Program-made: the position numbers and the translations under genes
The notes under the pieces: generated by a model
Seen by the model: only the letters and a program-made list of their open reading frames with translations
Databases searched by the model: none
Told to the model about the DNA's origin: nothing
Shown: positions 23,106 to 33,814 of the stretch, piece by piece
Position numbering within the stretch: position 1 is the stretch's first letter
Layout of the letters: every line of letters begins with the position of its first letter
Origin: Hamadaea sp.
GTDB taxonomy: Bacteria > Actinomycetota > Actinomycetes > Mycobacteriales > Micromonosporaceae
Assembly: GCF_013362815.1 (NCBI RefSeq)
Contig: NZ_JABFVK010000067.1
Span: 18,463 to 82,462, forward strand
Direction: 5' to 3'
Length of the DNA: 64,000 nucleotides

Positions 23106-24821
23106 GTGCCAGGCCGACACCGTCCACCTCGACGCCCCGTCCGCGCCGTCGCCCTCACGACGGCGGTCCTCGCCGTGGCCGCCGCCGGTGCGTACGGCGT
23201 CGTCCGGCTGACCGGTGACGACGCGTCCGACTGCAACCCGTCCGGTACGCCGATCCGGGTGGCCGCCGCGCCGGAGATCGCCGACGCCGTACGCCAGACG
23301 ATCAGCGGGCTCTGCCTGCCGGCGGAGGTCACCGCGACCGACCCGGCCGACGTCGCCGCGATCATCGCCGGTCAGCGCAGTGTGACCTTGGCCGGTGTCG
23401 GGCAACCCGACGGCGACGCCAAGGCCCCCGACATCTGGATCCCGGACTCCTCGACCTGGCTGGCCCGGCTCTCCAACGCCTCACCGACGCTCGCCGCGAC
23501 CGACACGGTCTCGATCGCCCGCAGCCCCGTCGTGGTCGCGATGCCGGAACCGGTTGCCAAGTCGCTCGGCTGGCCGACGGCCAAGCTGACCTGGCAGGCG
23601 CTCCTGCAGAAGATGACGACCGACACGAAGCTGCACGTCGGGACCTCCGAACCGGCCCGCGATGCGGCCGCCCTGTCCGGGCTGCTGGCCCTCGGTCAGG
23701 CCGCGTCCACCTCGGCGGGCGGGCAGACGGCGACGACGGCCGCCCTGCGGGCGCTGTCGGCCGGCCGGTCGGCGCTGCGCTCGGACATCCTCGCCCGGTT
23801 CCCCCGGTCGGCCGAACCGGCCGCACTGGCCTCCGGCCTGTCTGCCGCACCCATGTCGGAGCAGGCCGTGCTGGCGTACAACGCGACCAAGCCGCCGGTG
23901 AAGCTCGCCGCGCTCTATCTCGACCCCGCGCCGGTGGCGCTGGACTATCCGCTCACCGTCCTGCCGGGCGCCGACGCCGGTCGCAAGTCCGACGCCGAGC
24001 AGATCCGCACCGCTCTCCAGTCGGAGACCTTCCGCTCGAAGCTGGCCGCGGCCGGGCTCCGCCTGCCGGACGGTACGCCCAGCACCGGGCTCACCCTGCC
24101 GCAAGGTGCACCGGCACCACAGGTCACGACACCGCCTAGCGCCACTCAGCGGGCCGCCGTCGCCGCCGGAGTCGACAAGGCGCTGTCCACCTGGATCGCC
24201 GTCACTCTCCCGGCCCGGATGCTGGCCGTCATCGACGTCTCCGGCTCGATGCTGGAGCGCGTACCGACGGCGGGCAACGCCACCCGGGAGCAGGTCACCC
24301 TGGAAGCCGCTCGGCGCGGTCTCGGGCTCTTCGACGACTCGTGGGCGGTCGGACTCTGGACCTTCTCCACCGAGCTCGAAGGCACCAAGGACTACCGGCA
24401 GCTCATCCCGATCGGTCCACTGTCGTCGCAGCGCACGTCGCTGCTGGCCAAGCTGGAGACGATCCAGCCCAAGCAGACCGGCGACACCGGGCTCTACGAC
24501 ACGCTGCTCGCGGCGTACCAGACGGTGCAGCACGACTGGGACCCCGGCCGGGTGAACTCGATCGTGATGATGACCGACGGCGACAACGACGACGCCAACG
24601 GCATCTCGCACGCCGACCTGCTCGCCAAGCTCAAGCAGCTGGCCGATCCGAAGCGCCCGATCCAGGTGATCATCATCGGCATCGGCCCGTCGGTGAACGC
24701 CGCGCCGCTCAAGCAGGTCACCGATCTGACCGGGGGTGGCGTGTTCACCGCCAAGGACCCCGCCAAGATCGGCGAGATCTTCCTGCAGGCGATCTCACTC
24801 CGCGCTGCCGGCCTCCACTGA
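23106..24821 (+). CDS. Membrane-anchored protein with substrate-binding and VWA domains
   Basis: I choose the GTG at 23106 (VPGRHRPPRRPVRAVALTTA) since the basic start plus hydrophobic stretch makes a proper membrane anchor; earlier in-frame starts at 23070 and 23007 are possible. The 571-residue product has an N-terminal helix (about 13-35), a region like periplasmic-binding-protein domains (about 45-330, with PIRVAAAPEIADAVRQTI) and a C-terminal von Willebrand A domain with MIDAS residues D377-x-S379-x-S381 in IDVSGSM. VWA domains bind metal and partners. It is divergent from the YhgE/ABC pair. Function is otherwise unknown. Confidence 0.85.
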   Translation: MPGRHRPPRRPVRAVALTTAVLAVAAAGAYGVVRLTGDDASDCNPSGTPIRVAAAPEIADAVRQTISGLCLPAEVTATDPADVAAIIAGQRSVTLAGVGQPDGDAKAPDIWIPDSSTWLARLSNASPTLAATDTVSIARSPVVVAMPEPVAKSLGWPTAKLTWQALLQKMTTDTKLHVGTSEPARDAAALSGLLALGQAASTSAGGQTATTAALRALSAGRSALRSDILARFPRSAEPAALASGLSAAPMSEQAVLAYNATKPPVKLAALYLDPAPVALDYPLTVLPGADAGRKSDAEQIRTALQSETFRSKLAAAGLRLPDGTPSTGLTLPQGAPAPQVTTPPSATQRAAVAAGVDKALSTWIAVTLPARMLAVIDVSGSMLERVPTAGNATREQVTLEAARRGLGLFDDSWAVGLWTFSTELEGTKDYRQLIPIGPLSSQRTSLLAKLETIQPKQTGDTGLYDTLLAAYQTVQHDWDPGRVNSIVMMTDGDNDDANGISHADLLAKLKQLADPKRPIQVIIIGIGPSVNAAPLKQVTDLTGGGVFTAKDPAKIGEIFLQAISLRAAGLH

Positions 24822-24835
24822 GTCTTTGGGCGCTG

Positions 24836-24888
24836 GATCAGGGTTCTGGGTCGAATCTTGGCCCAAGATTCGACCCAGAACCCTGATC
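24836..24888. repeat. Palindromic repeat family A, copy 3
   Basis: Perfect 26-bp arms around a central C at 24862, starting GATCAGGGTTCTGGG. It begins 15 bases after the stop of the VWA gene and precedes the promoter of the next gene on the same strand. Confidence 0.9.
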
Positions 24889-24932
24889 TGCTGGGGTTGA
24901 GGCGGGGTCGAGCCGAGCTCATAATGGAACAC

Positions 24933-24953
24933 GTGTTCGGAAGACGTGCATGA
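24933..24953 (+). other. Possible leaderless 6-codon leader peptide
   Basis: CATAAT at 24920-24925 is followed by seven bases and GTG, the spacing of leaderless starts in this window. The frame encodes V-F-G-R-R-A and stops at a TGA that overlaps the ATG of the next gene as ATGA. It would couple translation of the downstream gene. The evidence is positional only. Confidence 0.35.
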
Positions 24954-26035
24954 CCCCGGCCGAGCAGGAGGCGATTCAACGGATCGCCCTCAGCGCCGCC
25001 GCATCCTGGGGCTTCGCGCTCGGCGGTGGCCGGGCGCTGGTGGCGTACGGAGTCGCCGAGCGCCCGACCGAAGGCGTGGACCTGTTCACCGCAGACGACT
25101 CGGCCGTCCGCCCGGCCGCGGAAGCGGTGATGGACGCCTTGGCCGACGCCGGTTTCTCCGTCTGGGAGGTCGGCGACGAGACGGATCTGTTCGACGATCT
25201 CGCCGACATCCTCATCGAGCTGGCGGTCACCGGCCCCGGCGGCGGCTTCCTGCCGGTGTCGCTCGGCGTACAGCCACGGTCGGCGCCACCGACCGATTTC
25301 GGCGCAGGTCCGATCACCTCATTGGAAGATCTGGCCGCCATCAAGGTCGCCGCCATGGTCAACCGGGCCGAGATCCGCGACTTCATCGACGTCGCGGCCT
25401 TCCTGCGGCGGTTCGACCGTGCCCGGTTGCTCGACCTCGTGAGCGCGATGGACCCGGCGCTCACCGGCGAGGACTACGCAGCTTGCGTACGGCAGCTCGA
25501 CACCTGCCCCGACGAGCACATCCGCCGCTATGGAGCCGACCCCGTCGCGGTACGCACAGCGTTCGCCGACTGGCCGCGTGACTACCATGACGACGTGGAG
25601 ACGATCTTCCGGTCCGCCCGGTTCGCCGAGCTCGACGCGGCCACCCTCTATCGGCTGCTGAAACTCCGGGTCGACGTCTTCGTCGTCGAGCAGGAGTGTG
25701 CGTACCCGGAGCTGGACGGGCGCGATCCCGAGCCGGGCACCCGCCACGTCTGGGCCGCCGACGACGCCGGCGACATCCTCGCGTACCTGCGGATTCTCGA
25801 CGACGGCGACGAGCTGCGGATCGGCCGGGTGGTGACGTCGCCGAAGGCGCGCGGTCGCGGCCTCGGCGGCCGGTTGATGGAGCGGGCGCTGGAGATCGTG
25901 GGCGACCGGCCGAGCGTGCTCGACGCACAATCCCATCTCAGCCGGTTCTACGAACGCTTCGGGTACGCCTCCGCCGGGCCCGAATTCGTCGAGGACGGCA
26001 TTCCGCATACGCCGATGCGACGCGCAGCACGTTAG
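24950..26035 (+). CDS. AbiEii-like nucleotidyltransferase fused to ElaA-like GNAT
   Basis: The 361-residue frame joins two domains usually found as separate proteins. Residues 1 to about 210 resemble the actinobacterial AbiEii/AbiGii-type nucleotidyltransferase proteins (LGGGRALVAYGV, then GVDLFTADDS, then LEDLAAIKVAAMVNRAEIRD); the usual DIDLF acidic motif is reduced to GVDLF. Residues about 220-361 are an ElaA-type acetyltransferase (LRVDVFVVEQECAYPELDGRD, SPKARGRGLGGRLMERAL, FYERFGYASAGPEFVEDGI). No cognate antitoxin is visible. It may be a fusion of two neighbouring genes rather than a toxin. An internal GTG near residue 214 could start the GNAT part alone. Confidence 0.85.
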   Translation: MTPAEQEAIQRIALSAAASWGFALGGGRALVAYGVAERPTEGVDLFTADDSAVRPAAEAVMDALADAGFSVWEVGDETDLFDDLADILIELAVTGPGGGFLPVSLGVQPRSAPPTDFGAGPITSLEDLAAIKVAAMVNRAEIRDFIDVAAFLRRFDRARLLDLVSAMDPALTGEDYAACVRQLDTCPDEHIRRYGADPVAVRTAFADWPRDYHDDVETIFRSARFAELDAATLYRLLKLRVDVFVVEQECAYPELDGRDPEPGTRHVWAADDAGDILAYLRILDDGDELRIGRVVTSPKARGRGLGGRLMERALEIVGDRPSVLDAQSHLSRFYERFGYASAGPEFVEDGIPHTPMRRAAR

Positions 26036-26098
26036 ACGGTTTCTCCGGCGCGCTCTCAGACCCCGAGTTAGCGTCGGAAGATCGAACGCTGGGGCAAG

Positions 26099-28930
26099 GT
26101 GCTGTATCCGACCGTGATGATCGGGCTGATCATCGCGTACTACCTCATACCTCCGTTCCAGACGACGGCCTTGGTCCTCGTCGGGCTGGGCGGCGCGAGC
26201 GCGATCTTGATCGGCGTACGCCGTCATCGGACCGACCGTTGGCTGGCTTGGGTCCTCCTGGCGGCCGGGATCGTCATGATCAGCCTCGGCGAGGCCGTTT
26301 ACGGGATACAGGGCGACGCCCGGAGCTTCCCCGGCGCACCCGAGCTGCTGTTCGTGGCGGCGTATGTGCCCCTGGCGCTGGGTTTGATCCTGATGGGGCG
26401 TCCGCGCACCCTCTCGTCCGATCTGATGCTGATCCTCGACACGATCGCCGTAGGGCTGGCCGCGACGCTCGTCGTATGGATCACCCTGGTACGCCCGGCC
26501 GTATTGAGCCTGCACCTGTCCGGGTACGCGAAATACATAGTGATCGCAGGGAATGTCGGGTACGCCGCCGTCCTCGCCAGCGCGGCTCTCGTGGCCGTCG
26601 CCTGGCGGGCGAACGCAGCCCTCCGAGTTCTCGGCGTCGGCCTGGTGGCCTTCCTGATCGCCGACTACGTCTACGGCACGGAGATCATCGCGGGCACCTG
26701 GACTCCGGGTGGACTGGCCGACTTGGGCTTCCCGATCTTCTTCGCGCTCAGCGGAGCGGCCGCGCTGATGCCGTCGATGAGCGAGGTCGCGTCGCGTACG
26801 CACGCCCGCAACATGCTCGGTGCCCGCCTCGTGATGGTGGCGATCGGACTGCTCGTCGCGCCGACGGTGCTGCTCGTGGCGGCCACGTCGGGTCCGGTCA
26901 CGACCGGGCTGGCCATCGCGCTCACTGCGGTGGCGATCGGCATCGTCATGATCACGCGGATCTACTTGTCGGCGCGTGCGTACCAGCAGAAAGCCTTGCG
27001 GGAGAGCAGCCTGCGGATGGCCTCGCGGGCCTTGATGCTCGCGACCGATCGCCGGCAGATCGAGGCGGGCGTGACCGCGGCACTCCGGCAGCTGGTGCCG
27101 ACCGCGACCGTCGCGATCACCGAGCCCGGCGGGCCGGTCCCCGAAGGTCTCGCGCTGAAGCTCCAGGGCGGCGAGCCACCGTGCGCGCTGGGAAAGATCG
27201 TGTTCCGCGGGCCGACCGCCCGGCTGGACGAGCTCACGCCGACCCTGCAAGCGCTCGCCGACCAGGCCGCGTCCGCCTACAGCCGGGTACGCACCGTCGA
27301 GGAGCTCGCCGCCGAACAGCGCGAGCAGTACTTCCGCACGCTCGTGCAGACCAGCACCGATGTCACGTTGATCAGCCGGCAGGGCGTCATCGAGTACGCG
27401 ACTCCGTCGGCCCACGTCCTGTTCGGTCTCGAAGTCGTGGGCGCGAACCTCGACGATCTCGTGGCACGGCGCGGTGGTGCGGGCTGGCCGGACACGGTGG
27501 AGGCGGAGGAAGGCGAGGTTCACCGAGACGGCCGCAGTCTCGCAGTGCTGGTGCATCGGCGAGATCTCGCCAGTGATCCGACCGTCGCCGGGGTCGTGAC
27601 GACGTTGCGGGACGTGACCGCCGAACGGGATCTGCGCCGCGACCTCGCGCATCAGGCCAGCCATGACGTGATCACCGGACTGGGCAATCCGCGGCTGTTC
27701 CGGCACGCGCTCGCCGAAGCGGTACGCACCCCGGGCGCGGCCGTGCTGCTGCTCGACATCGACGACTTCAAGCTGGTCAACGACACGTACGGGCATCCCA
27801 TCGGCGATCAGCTACTGGTGGCCTCGGCCCGGCGGATCGAGTCCGTGATCGGCCCGGCGGACCTGGCCGCCCGCATCGGGGGCGACGAGTTCGGCGTGGT
27901 GCTCGGCGACTGCACCGACGTCGGAGTCGCCCGCGACGTCGCGCAACGGCTCGCCGACCTGCTGGCCGAACAGATCGAGGTGGAGGACATGGTGATCGAG
28001 TGCCGGGCCAGCATCGGGCTCGCGCACGCCGCGAACACTGAAGACGACAGTCTCCTGATGCGCCAGGCCGACATGGCCCTGTACGCCGCGAAGTCGGGCG
28101 GCAAGGGCCGCTGGCGGCAGTACGACGGGGAGATGAGCATCCCTGCGCGCAACCACGCCGAAGTGGGTCGCCGGCTGCGCTCGGCCATGGCGTCCGGTGA
28201 GCTGATCCTGGTCTACCAGCCGATCGTCGATCTCGTCACGGGCGAGACCGCCGGTCTGGAGGCGTTGCTCCGGCTGGAGGACGACGGCGATCACATGCCG
28301 CCGCCGCAGATCATCGCAGCCGCCGAAAGTACCGGGCTGATCGGCCAGCTCGGCGAGTGGATCCTCGACCGGGCGCTGGCCGATCTGCCGTCCTTCCAGC
28401 TGCCCGACCGGGATCCGTGCTATGTCAGCGTCAACGTCTCGGCTCGCCAGCTCCGGCGCAGCGACTTCACGGCGACCGTACGCCGAGCGCTGAAGAGCAG
28501 CCGGGCCGATCCGCGCCTGCTCGTCCTCGAGGTGACCGAGAACATCCTCATCGAGAACGACGACGAACGGCCGTGGGCTTACCTGGACGAGTTGCACGAG
28601 CTGGGCGTACGCATCGCCATCGACGACTACGGCACCGGGTACGCCTCACTCGGCTACCTCCGCCAGGACAGCGTCGACATCGTGAAGATCGACCGCAGTA
28701 TGCTCAGCGACCTGACGCCCCGGGCGAAGCGCTTGATCGAGGGCGTCTCGGCGACGCTACGCCGGATCGGGGTCGACCAGATCGCCGAAGGGGTCGAGAC
28801 CGACCACGCGCGGGCGGTCCTGGTCGACGCCGGTTGTCCCTACGGACAGGGCTTCCTGTTCTCCCCGCCGATGCCGCTCGACGAAGCCGTCCGCTGGCTG
28901 CGGTCGCCCGCCGTCACGGCAGGTTCGTGA
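26099..28930 (+). CDS. Membrane GGDEF-EAL protein with PAS domain
   Basis: The 943-residue protein has about nine or ten transmembrane helices (1-300), a linker, a PAS-like domain (about 405-520, [20 protein letters not shown]), a diguanylate cyclase domain with intact GGDEF at 594-598, and a phosphodiesterase domain with EAL at 721-723 ([10 protein letters not shown]). It should make and/or break cyclic di-GMP in response to a membrane signal. Both catalytic motifs are intact, so net activity is not predictable. The GTG at 26099 follows a TAG in the same frame 30 bases upstream and is the first start. Its 3' end overlaps hemQ, on the other strand, by 17 bases. Confidence 0.93.
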   Translation: MLYPTVMIGLIIAYYLIPPFQTTALVLVGLGGASAILIGVRRHRTDRWLAWVLLAAGIVMISLGEAVYGIQGDARSFPGAPELLFVAAYVPLALGLILMGRPRTLSSDLMLILDTIAVGLAATLVVWITLVRPAVLSLHLSGYAKYIVIAGNVGYAAVLASAALVAVAWRANAALRVLGVGLVAFLIADYVYGTEIIAGTWTPGGLADLGFPIFFALSGAAALMPSMSEVASRTHARNMLGARLVMVAIGLLVAPTVLLVAATSGPVTTGLAIALTAVAIGIVMITRIYLSARAYQQKALRESSLRMASRALMLATDRRQIEAGVTAALRQLVPTATVAITEPGGPVPEGLALKLQGGEPPCALGKIVFRGPTARLDELTPTLQALADQAASAYSRVRTVEELAAEQREQYFRTLVQTSTDVTLISRQGVIEYATPSAHVLFGLEVVGANLDDLVARRGGAGWPDTVEAEEGEVHRDGRSLAVLVHRRDLASDPTVAGVVTTLRDVTAERDLRRDLAHQASHDVITGLGNPRLFRHALAEAVRTPGAAVLLLDIDDFKLVNDTYGHPIGDQLLVASARRIESVIGPADLAARIGGDEFGVVLGDCTDVGVARDVAQRLADLLAEQIEVEDMVIECRASIGLAHAANTEDDSLLMRQADMALYAAKSGGKGRWRQYDGEMSIPARNHAEVGRRLRSAMASGELILVYQPIVDLVTGETAGLEALLRLEDDGDHMPPPQIIAAAESTGLIGQLGEWILDRALADLPSFQLPDRDPCYVSVNVSARQLRRSDFTATVRRALKSSRADPRLLVLEVTENILIENDDERPWAYLDELHELGVRIAIDDYGTGYASLGYLRQDSVDIVKIDRSMLSDLTPRAKRLIEGVSATLRRIGVDQIAEGVETDHARAVLVDAGCPYGQGFLFSPPMPLDEAVRWLRSPAVTAGS

Positions 28931-29654
28931 TGATGTCGGCGATGTCGCGCCGCCGGCCCGTGTAGAACGGGACCTCCTCGCGTACGTGCCGCCGAGCCCG
29001 CGAGGCGCGCAGATCCCGCATCAGGTCGACGATGCGGTACAGCTCGTCGCCCTCGAAGGCGAGCATCCACTCGTAGTCGCCGAGCGCGAACGAGGCGACC
29101 GTGTTGGCCCGCACGTCAGGGTAGCCCCGAGCCATCCGGCCGTGCTCGGCCAGCATCTCCCGGCGCTCCTCGTCGGGCAGCAGGTACCACTCGTAAGACC
29201 GCACGAACGGGTAGACGCAGATGTAGTTCCGCGGCTCCTCACCCGCCAGGAACGCCGGGACGTGGCTGCGGTTGAACTCGGCCGGGCGGTGCAGAGCCGC
29301 CTGCGACCAGACCCCGGTCAGGTTCCGGCCCACCGCCGTCCGCCGGAACAGCGAGTACGCCTCCTGCAGCGCGTCGGCTGAGGACGAGTGCCACCAGATC
29401 ATCAGGTCGGCGTCGGCGCGCAGACCCGAGACGTCATACGTGCCCCGGATCGTGACGTCCTTCTCGGCGAGCCGGTCGAACAGGCCGGTGACCTCGGAGA
29501 TCAGATCTTCCCGGAGGGTCGGCAACGGGCTGCTCGCCCGGAAGACCGACCACATCGTGTAGCGGATGGTGGCGTTCAGCTCGCGCAGCCGCGCGGCGTT
29601 GGTCTGCGCCGGTTCTTCGGTGACGACGACCTGTTCGGTGCTCTGCTCGGTCAC
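28914..29654 (-). CDS. hemQ: Coproheme decarboxylase HemQ (ChdC)
   Basis: The 246-residue protein belongs to the chlorite-dismutase-like family in its actinobacterial HemQ form. It turns coproheme into haem b, the last step of the coproporphyrin-dependent pathway. The catalytic Tyr148 lies in [14 protein letters not shown] and the proximal haem ligand His171 in [11 protein letters not shown]. It is the third gene of hemE-hemY-hemQ and its start overlaps the hemY stop by 4 bases. Its 3' end overlaps the convergent GGDEF-EAL gene. Confidence 0.96.
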   Translation of the reverse strand: MTEQSTEQVVVTEEPAQTNAARLRELNATIRYTMWSVFRASSPLPTLREDLISEVTGLFDRLAEKDVTIRGTYDVSGLRADADLMIWWHSSSADALQEAYSLFRRTAVGRNLTGVWSQAALHRPAEFNRSHVPAFLAGEEPRNYICVYPFVRSYEWYLLPDEERREMLAEHGRMARGYPDVRANTVASFALGDYEWMLAFEGDELYRIVDLMRDLRASRARRHVREEVPFYTGRRRDIADIITNLP

Positions 29655-30982
29655 TTGACGAATTCTCCCAGATCAGCGGCGGCTTTCTCGCCGGAGGTGA
29701 TGCAGACGGGCAGGCCGACGCCGTCGAAGGCGGCTCCGGCCAGGACGACGGGCTTCGGTCCGGCTTCACGTCCGGCTCTGTGCTCGGCTTCGAGCAGCGA
29801 CCGCGCTTCGGCGACCCGCTCGACGTGCCCCGGGGCGTACTGCGGCAAGGCTCCGCCCCAGCGGGTCACGCGTACCGCCGAGGCAGCCGGTAGCGGGCCG
29901 AGCACCTTGGCGAGGTCGGCCTGCACCGCCTCACCCAGCGCCTCGTCAGTCAGCGCGAGCGCGCCGACTTCGCCGTAGCGGCCGACGGAGACGCGGACGG
30001 CGGGCTCCGGTTGCCCGGAAAGGTGCTCCCACTTGCGGGAGAAGAAGGTGGCGGCCTTGATCGAGAGGCCCTGGTCGGCCGGGACGAGGAAGCCGGTGAG
30101 CTGCGGCAACTCCGCGCCGGGCAGCCGCAGCGTGACGAGGCCGACGCTGGCGTAGTCGAGCACGCTCACGCGCTCGGCGACCGGGGCGGGCAGCAGCGCC
30201 GCCGCCGGCTTGGCCGGGCAGGCCAGCACGTATCCGTCCGCGTCGACGTCGTCGAGGGACCGTAGCGGCTTTCCATAGTGGATGGTCACGCCGAGGTCGA
30301 GCAGCCGCCCGGTCAACGCCTCGACCAGCGAGGACAGTCCACCTCGGAGGGTGCCGAAGACCGGTCCGGCCGCCGATCGCTTGACCAGCGAGGCCCCGAC
30401 ACCGTCCCGCAAGGTGTGCGCTGTCTGCAGGGCCGCGTACAGGTTGGGGATGGTGGCCCGCAACGAGAGCAGGTCGGCTTGGCCGGCGTACACCCCGCCG
30501 AGGAGCGGGTCGACCAGATGCTCCACCACTTCCCCGCCGAGCCGGGATCGCACCAGCTCGCCGACCGCGACGTCCTGACCCGCCAGCACCGGTACGCCGA
30601 GATCACGGTCGTCGTCGGCGAGCGTCGCGACGCCGTCCAGCGCGGCCGAGAACCCCGGTACGCCCATCAGCGTGCCCGGCGGCATGGACTGCAACCGGCC
30701 GCCGACCCACAGGCCCGCCGCGCTCAACGCCGGATGCGTCAACCGGTCGCCCAGCCCGAGGTCGGAAACCAACCGGGCCGCCCCGCTGGGGCCGCCGTCC
30801 GGCGTACGCATCAAGAACTGCTCGGCACCGGTCTCGATCCCGTCGTCGGCCGTCCGGATCTTGCCGCCCAGCCGGGCGGTCGCCTCGATCAGCGACACGC
30901 GTACGCCGGACTCGGCAAGCCGCAGGGCTGCGGTAAGCCCCGCGATCCCACCGCCGACGACTACGACGTGACGACTGCTCAT
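29651..30982 (-). CDS. hemY: Coproporphyrinogen III oxidase HemY (CgoX)
   Basis: The 443-residue flavoprotein has the N-terminal FAD motif [17 protein letters not shown] with Glu at the end of the second strand ([15 protein letters not shown]) and the C-terminal FAD-contact region [17 protein letters not shown]. In haem synthesis with HemQ it oxidises coproporphyrinogen III. The ATG at 30982 overlaps the hemE stop as ATGA; the much longer open frame upstream is read-through of hemE in another frame. Confidence 0.95.
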   Translation of the reverse strand: MSSRHVVVVGGGIAGLTAALRLAESGVRVSLIEATARLGGKIRTADDGIETGAEQFLMRTPDGGPSGAARLVSDLGLGDRLTHPALSAAGLWVGGRLQSMPPGTLMGVPGFSAALDGVATLADDDRDLGVPVLAGQDVAVGELVRSRLGGEVVEHLVDPLLGGVYAGQADLLSLRATIPNLYAALQTAHTLRDGVGASLVKRSAAGPVFGTLRGGLSSLVEALTGRLLDLGVTIHYGKPLRSLDDVDADGYVLACPAKPAAALLPAPVAERVSVLDYASVGLVTLRLPGAELPQLTGFLVPADQGLSIKAATFFSRKWEHLSGQPEPAVRVSVGRYGEVGALALTDEALGEAVQADLAKVLGPLPAASAVRVTRWGGALPQYAPGHVERVAEARSLLEAEHRAGREAGPKPVVLAGAAFDGVGLPVCITSGEKAAADLGEFVK

Positions 30983-32073
30983 CGGACGCTGATCTTGTGG
31001 ACGAGTTCGACGATCCGGGTCAGCATCACCGGATCGGCGTCGGGCGGCACGCCATGACCCAGGTTGAAGACGTGCCCGGGAGCCGCCTCGCCTTCGGCCA
31101 GCACCCGGCGTACCTCGTGATCGACGACCTCCCACGGCGCGCCGAGCAACGCGGGGTCGAGATTTCCTTGCACCGTACGCGATCGCGCTCCCAGCCGCGG
31201 CGCGCCCTCGACGGGCAGGTCGACGACGTCGGCCACCAGCGACGCAGCCTGGTCGAGCGGCGTACGCCAGTCGACGCCGACGACGTCCGCGCCCGCCTCC
31301 GCCATCGCCGTGAGCAGGTGGGCCGTCCCGACGCCGAAGTGGATCCGCGGTACGACCGGGCCGATGCCCTGCAGGACGGCGGCCGAGTGCGGCAGCACGA
31401 ACCGCCGGTAGTCGGCCTCGCTCAACGCACCGGCCCACGAGTCGAACAGCTGCACCGCGCTCGCCCCCGCGTCGATCTGCACCCGCAGGAACGTCGAGGT
31501 GATCTGGGCGAGGCGCTCGGCCAGCCCGTGCCACAGCTGCGGGTCGCTGTGCATCAGTGCCTTGGTCTTGGCGTGGGACTTCGAGGGTCCGCCCTCGATC
31601 AGATAGCTGGCCAGGGTGAACGGCGCCCCGGCGAAGCCGATCAACGGCGTGCCCTCCAGCTGCGGGATCAGCATCCGGACGGCTTCCTCTACAAAGGAGA
31701 GATCGGCCGGTTCGGCGCGCCCGATCCGGGCGAGGTCGGCGGTGGACCGGATGGGGTCGGCGACCACCGGTCCCGTCCCGGCGACGATCTCCACGCCGAC
31801 TCCAGCCGCTGCGACGGGCACCACGATGTCGCTGTAGAAGACGGCCGCGTCCACGCCGTGACGGCGTACCGGTTGCAGGGTGATCTCGGTGACCAGATCC
31901 GGGCGGCGGCAGGCCTCCAGCATCGACAGCCCGGCCTCGGCCCGCAGTTCGCGGTATTCGGGCAACGACCGCCCCGCCTGCCGCATGAACCAGACCGGAG
32001 TGTGTTCGACCGGCTCGCCCCGGCACGCACGGACGAAGACTGAGTCGACCGGGTCAGCTGCAATGCTGGTCAT
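30979..32073 (-). CDS. hemE: Uroporphyrinogen III decarboxylase
   Basis: The 364-residue enzyme shows the family signature [20 protein letters not shown] near residue 25 and the second conserved block [17 protein letters not shown] near 145. It decarboxylates the four acetate side chains of uroporphyrinogen III to give coproporphyrinogen III. It is the first gene of an operon with hemY and hemQ, all coupled by 4-base overlaps. The divergent neighbour is a DUF3000 gene, an arrangement I recall as common in actinomycetes. Confidence 0.96.
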   Translation of the reverse strand: MTSIAADPVDSVFVRACRGEPVEHTPVWFMRQAGRSLPEYRELRAEAGLSMLEACRRPDLVTEITLQPVRRHGVDAAVFYSDIVVPVAAAGVGVEIVAGTGPVVADPIRSTADLARIGRAEPADLSFVEEAVRMLIPQLEGTPLIGFAGAPFTLASYLIEGGPSKSHAKTKALMHSDPQLWHGLAERLAQITSTFLRVQIDAGASAVQLFDSWAGALSEADYRRFVLPHSAAVLQGIGPVVPRIHFGVGTAHLLTAMAEAGADVVGVDWRTPLDQAASLVADVVDLPVEGAPRLGARSRTVQGNLDPALLGAPWEVVDHEVRRVLAEGEAAPGHVFNLGHGVPPDADPVMLTRIVELVHKISVR

Positions 32074-32209
32074 TCCACAGATCGTGCCACGTTTGCCCCG
32101 TGCCGCGAGCGGTGGGGCGCGCCGGTGAGGAGTACGCCACTGCGAGCGCGTCGCACCGCACGGCGTGCCGCACCACGCAAGGGAAGGCGATGCGCCCTAG
32201 GGTTGCGCT

Positions 32210-32821
32210 ATGCCGACCACGCTTCGCACGCCACCGGACGTCTTCACCCGGGCGGTCGAAGCACTGCGATCCGCCGCCATCCGCCGGGAGATCTCCCTCG
32301 AAGAGGTCGGTGCGCCGACCCGCCTCGCGCCGTACGCCCACGCGCTGGGCGCGACCGTGCTGCGCGACGGCGAAGAGGTGGCCACCGGCCGGTTGATCCT
32401 GCTGCACGACCCGGCCGGGCACGAGGCGTGGCACGGGACGATGCGGCTGGTCACCTACGTGACCGCGGAGCTGGAACCCGAGTACGCCGCCGACCCGCTG
32501 CTGCCGCAGGTCGGCTGGTCGTGGCTGGTGGACGCGCTGGACGCGCACACCGGGCCGGGTCGCGAGCAGGGGTACACCGCGATCGCCGGCACCGTGACGC
32601 AGACGCTGTCGACCCGGTTCGGCGACCTCGCCCGGGTGACCGAGGAAGAAGAGCCGCCCGGCTCACCGACCGCCGCGGACCTGGAGATCCGGGCGTCGTG
32701 GACGCCGCTCGGCCCGAATCTCGACGATCACATGCTGGCCTGGTGCACGCTGCTGGCCTCGACCGCCGGACTGCCGCCCGAGGGCGTCACCGCGCTGCCC
32801 AACCGCCGCCGGGAAAGCTGA
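32210..32821 (+). CDS. DUF3000 family protein
   Basis: The 203-residue protein matches the actinobacterial DUF3000 family, which typically starts with FTRAVEALRSAAIRREISLE and has conserved blocks LLHDPAGHEAWHGTMRLVTY and QVGWSWLVDALDAH. Its function is not known. Constant linkage to hemE suggests a link to haem metabolism but this is inference. TAGGGT lies six bases before the ATG, so the transcript should be leaderless. A terminator follows at once. Confidence 0.92.
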   Translation: MPTTLRTPPDVFTRAVEALRSAAIRREISLEEVGAPTRLAPYAHALGATVLRDGEEVATGRLILLHDPAGHEAWHGTMRLVTYVTAELEPEYAADPLLPQVGWSWLVDALDAHTGPGREQGYTAIAGTVTQTLSTRFGDLARVTEEEEPPGSPTAADLEIRASWTPLGPNLDDHMLAWCTLLASTAGLPPEGVTALPNRRRES

Positions 32822-32823
32822 AA

Positions 32824-32853
32824 CGGCCGGGCCCCCGTCGGGGAGCCCGGCCG
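32824..32853. terminator. Hairpin terminator between convergent genes
   Basis: Nine-base arms CGGCCGGGC and GCCCGGCCG flank a GC-rich loop directly after the DUF3000 stop. It can serve the convergent minus-strand gene too. Confidence 0.75.
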
Positions 32854-32869
32854 CCTACCGCTGAAGTGC

Positions 32870-33739
32870 TCAGTTGGTCGCGATGTTGGCAGCCGCGCAG
32901 GCAGCCCGCATCGCCGGGAACGCCTTGTTGAAGGCCGCCTGGGTGGTCGAGGACATCATCTTGTCCACCGCGTCGACGCACGCGGTGAGCAGCTTGATCT
33001 TCTCGGCGTTGGCGTTCTTCGCGCCCTCGAGGTCCTGCTTGAGCTTCTCCGCCTCGGTCTTGCTGGTGCTCAGCTGCGCCTTGAGGTCTTCGAGGCTCTT
33101 CGCGTCGGTCGCCGCCTGGGTGGCCGCCGCCTTCTCCTTCTTCGACGCGTCACTCGACTTCACGAGGTACAGCGTCGTGACCGTGCCCAGGGCCAGCACG
33201 AGCACACCGACCAGGATGGACAGAATCAGGACCGCCGGGCCCTTCTTCGGCGCAGCCGGGCCCGCGGGAATCGCGGAGTAAGGCGCGCCGGTCGCGGGGA
33301 ACGACGAGGTCGGCGCGGCCGGGTAACCACCCGAGCTGACCGGCTGCGTCGGGATCGCGCTGGTCGGGTAACCGGCCGGCGGGTTCACCGCAGGCTGCGC
33401 GGTCGGCACGGCCGCGGCACCTTGCTGGTACGCGGGCTGCACGGCCGTCGGGGCGGTCGTCTGCGGGTACGCCGGCGTCGCGGGCGGCGTCACCGGCGGG
33501 TACGCCGCGGTCGGCTGAACCGGAGCGGCCGGCTGAACCGGGGTGGCCGGCTGCACGGGAGCAGCGGGAGCCGGGTACGCAGGCTGCGCGGGCTGGCTGG
33601 GCGGAGTCCACCCGCTCAGCGGCGCGGTGGCCTCGGCGGCCGGGGCTTCCGGCTGAGCCGGGACGACCGGCTGGACGGGCGCCGGGGTCGCGGGCGGGTA
33701 GACCGGAGCCTGCGAGGGCTCCGGCTCAGGACTGGTCAT
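32870..33739 (-). CDS. Proline-rich single-span membrane protein
   Basis: I start at the ATG giving MTSPEPEPSQAPVYPPATPA, with GGAGG seven bases upstream. The 289-residue product has a long N-terminal cytoplasmic region made mostly of Pro, Ala, Gln, Val and Tyr (1 to about 165), one transmembrane helix (GPAVLILSILVGVLVLALG), a charged coiled coil with KSLEDLKAQLSTSKTEAEKL and a short outside tail. No family is recognised. The layout is the same as the protease encoded next to it on the same strand, which suggests that they work together or came from a common template. Confidence 0.82.
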   Translation of the reverse strand: MTSPEPEPSQAPVYPPATPAPVQPVVPAQPEAPAAEATAPLSGWTPPSQPAQPAYPAPAAPVQPATPVQPAAPVQPTAAYPPVTPPATPAYPQTTAPTAVQPAYQQGAAAVPTAQPAVNPPAGYPTSAIPTQPVSSGGYPAAPTSSFPATGAPYSAIPAGPAAPKKGPAVLILSILVGVLVLALGTVTTLYLVKSSDASKKEKAAATQAATDAKSLEDLKAQLSTSKTEAEKLKQDLEGAKNANAEKIKLLTACVDAVDKMMSSTTQAAFNKAFPAMRAACAAANIATN

Positions 33740-33814
33740 AGGGGTTCCTCCGTGTGGGGTTGGCACCGGCTGGCGGCCGGTTGCCGAGACTGTGCGCCCG
33801 CTGGCTCGTGAGGG

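Noticed and set aside
24950..26035. AbiE abortive-infection toxin-antitoxin pair
   Set aside because: No AbiEi antitoxin gene lies upstream and the nucleotidyltransferase acidic motif is incomplete.
25319..27796. 825-codon minus-strand open frame
   Set aside because: It covers the reverse of the NTase-GNAT and GGDEF-EAL genes, is rich in Arg, His, Asp and Gln, and shows no family pattern.
32074..32209. Possible haem-responsive riboswitch or structured leader between hemE and DUF3000
   Set aside because: The DUF3000 transcript appears leaderless and the hemE leader would be very short; no conserved riboswitch core is visible.
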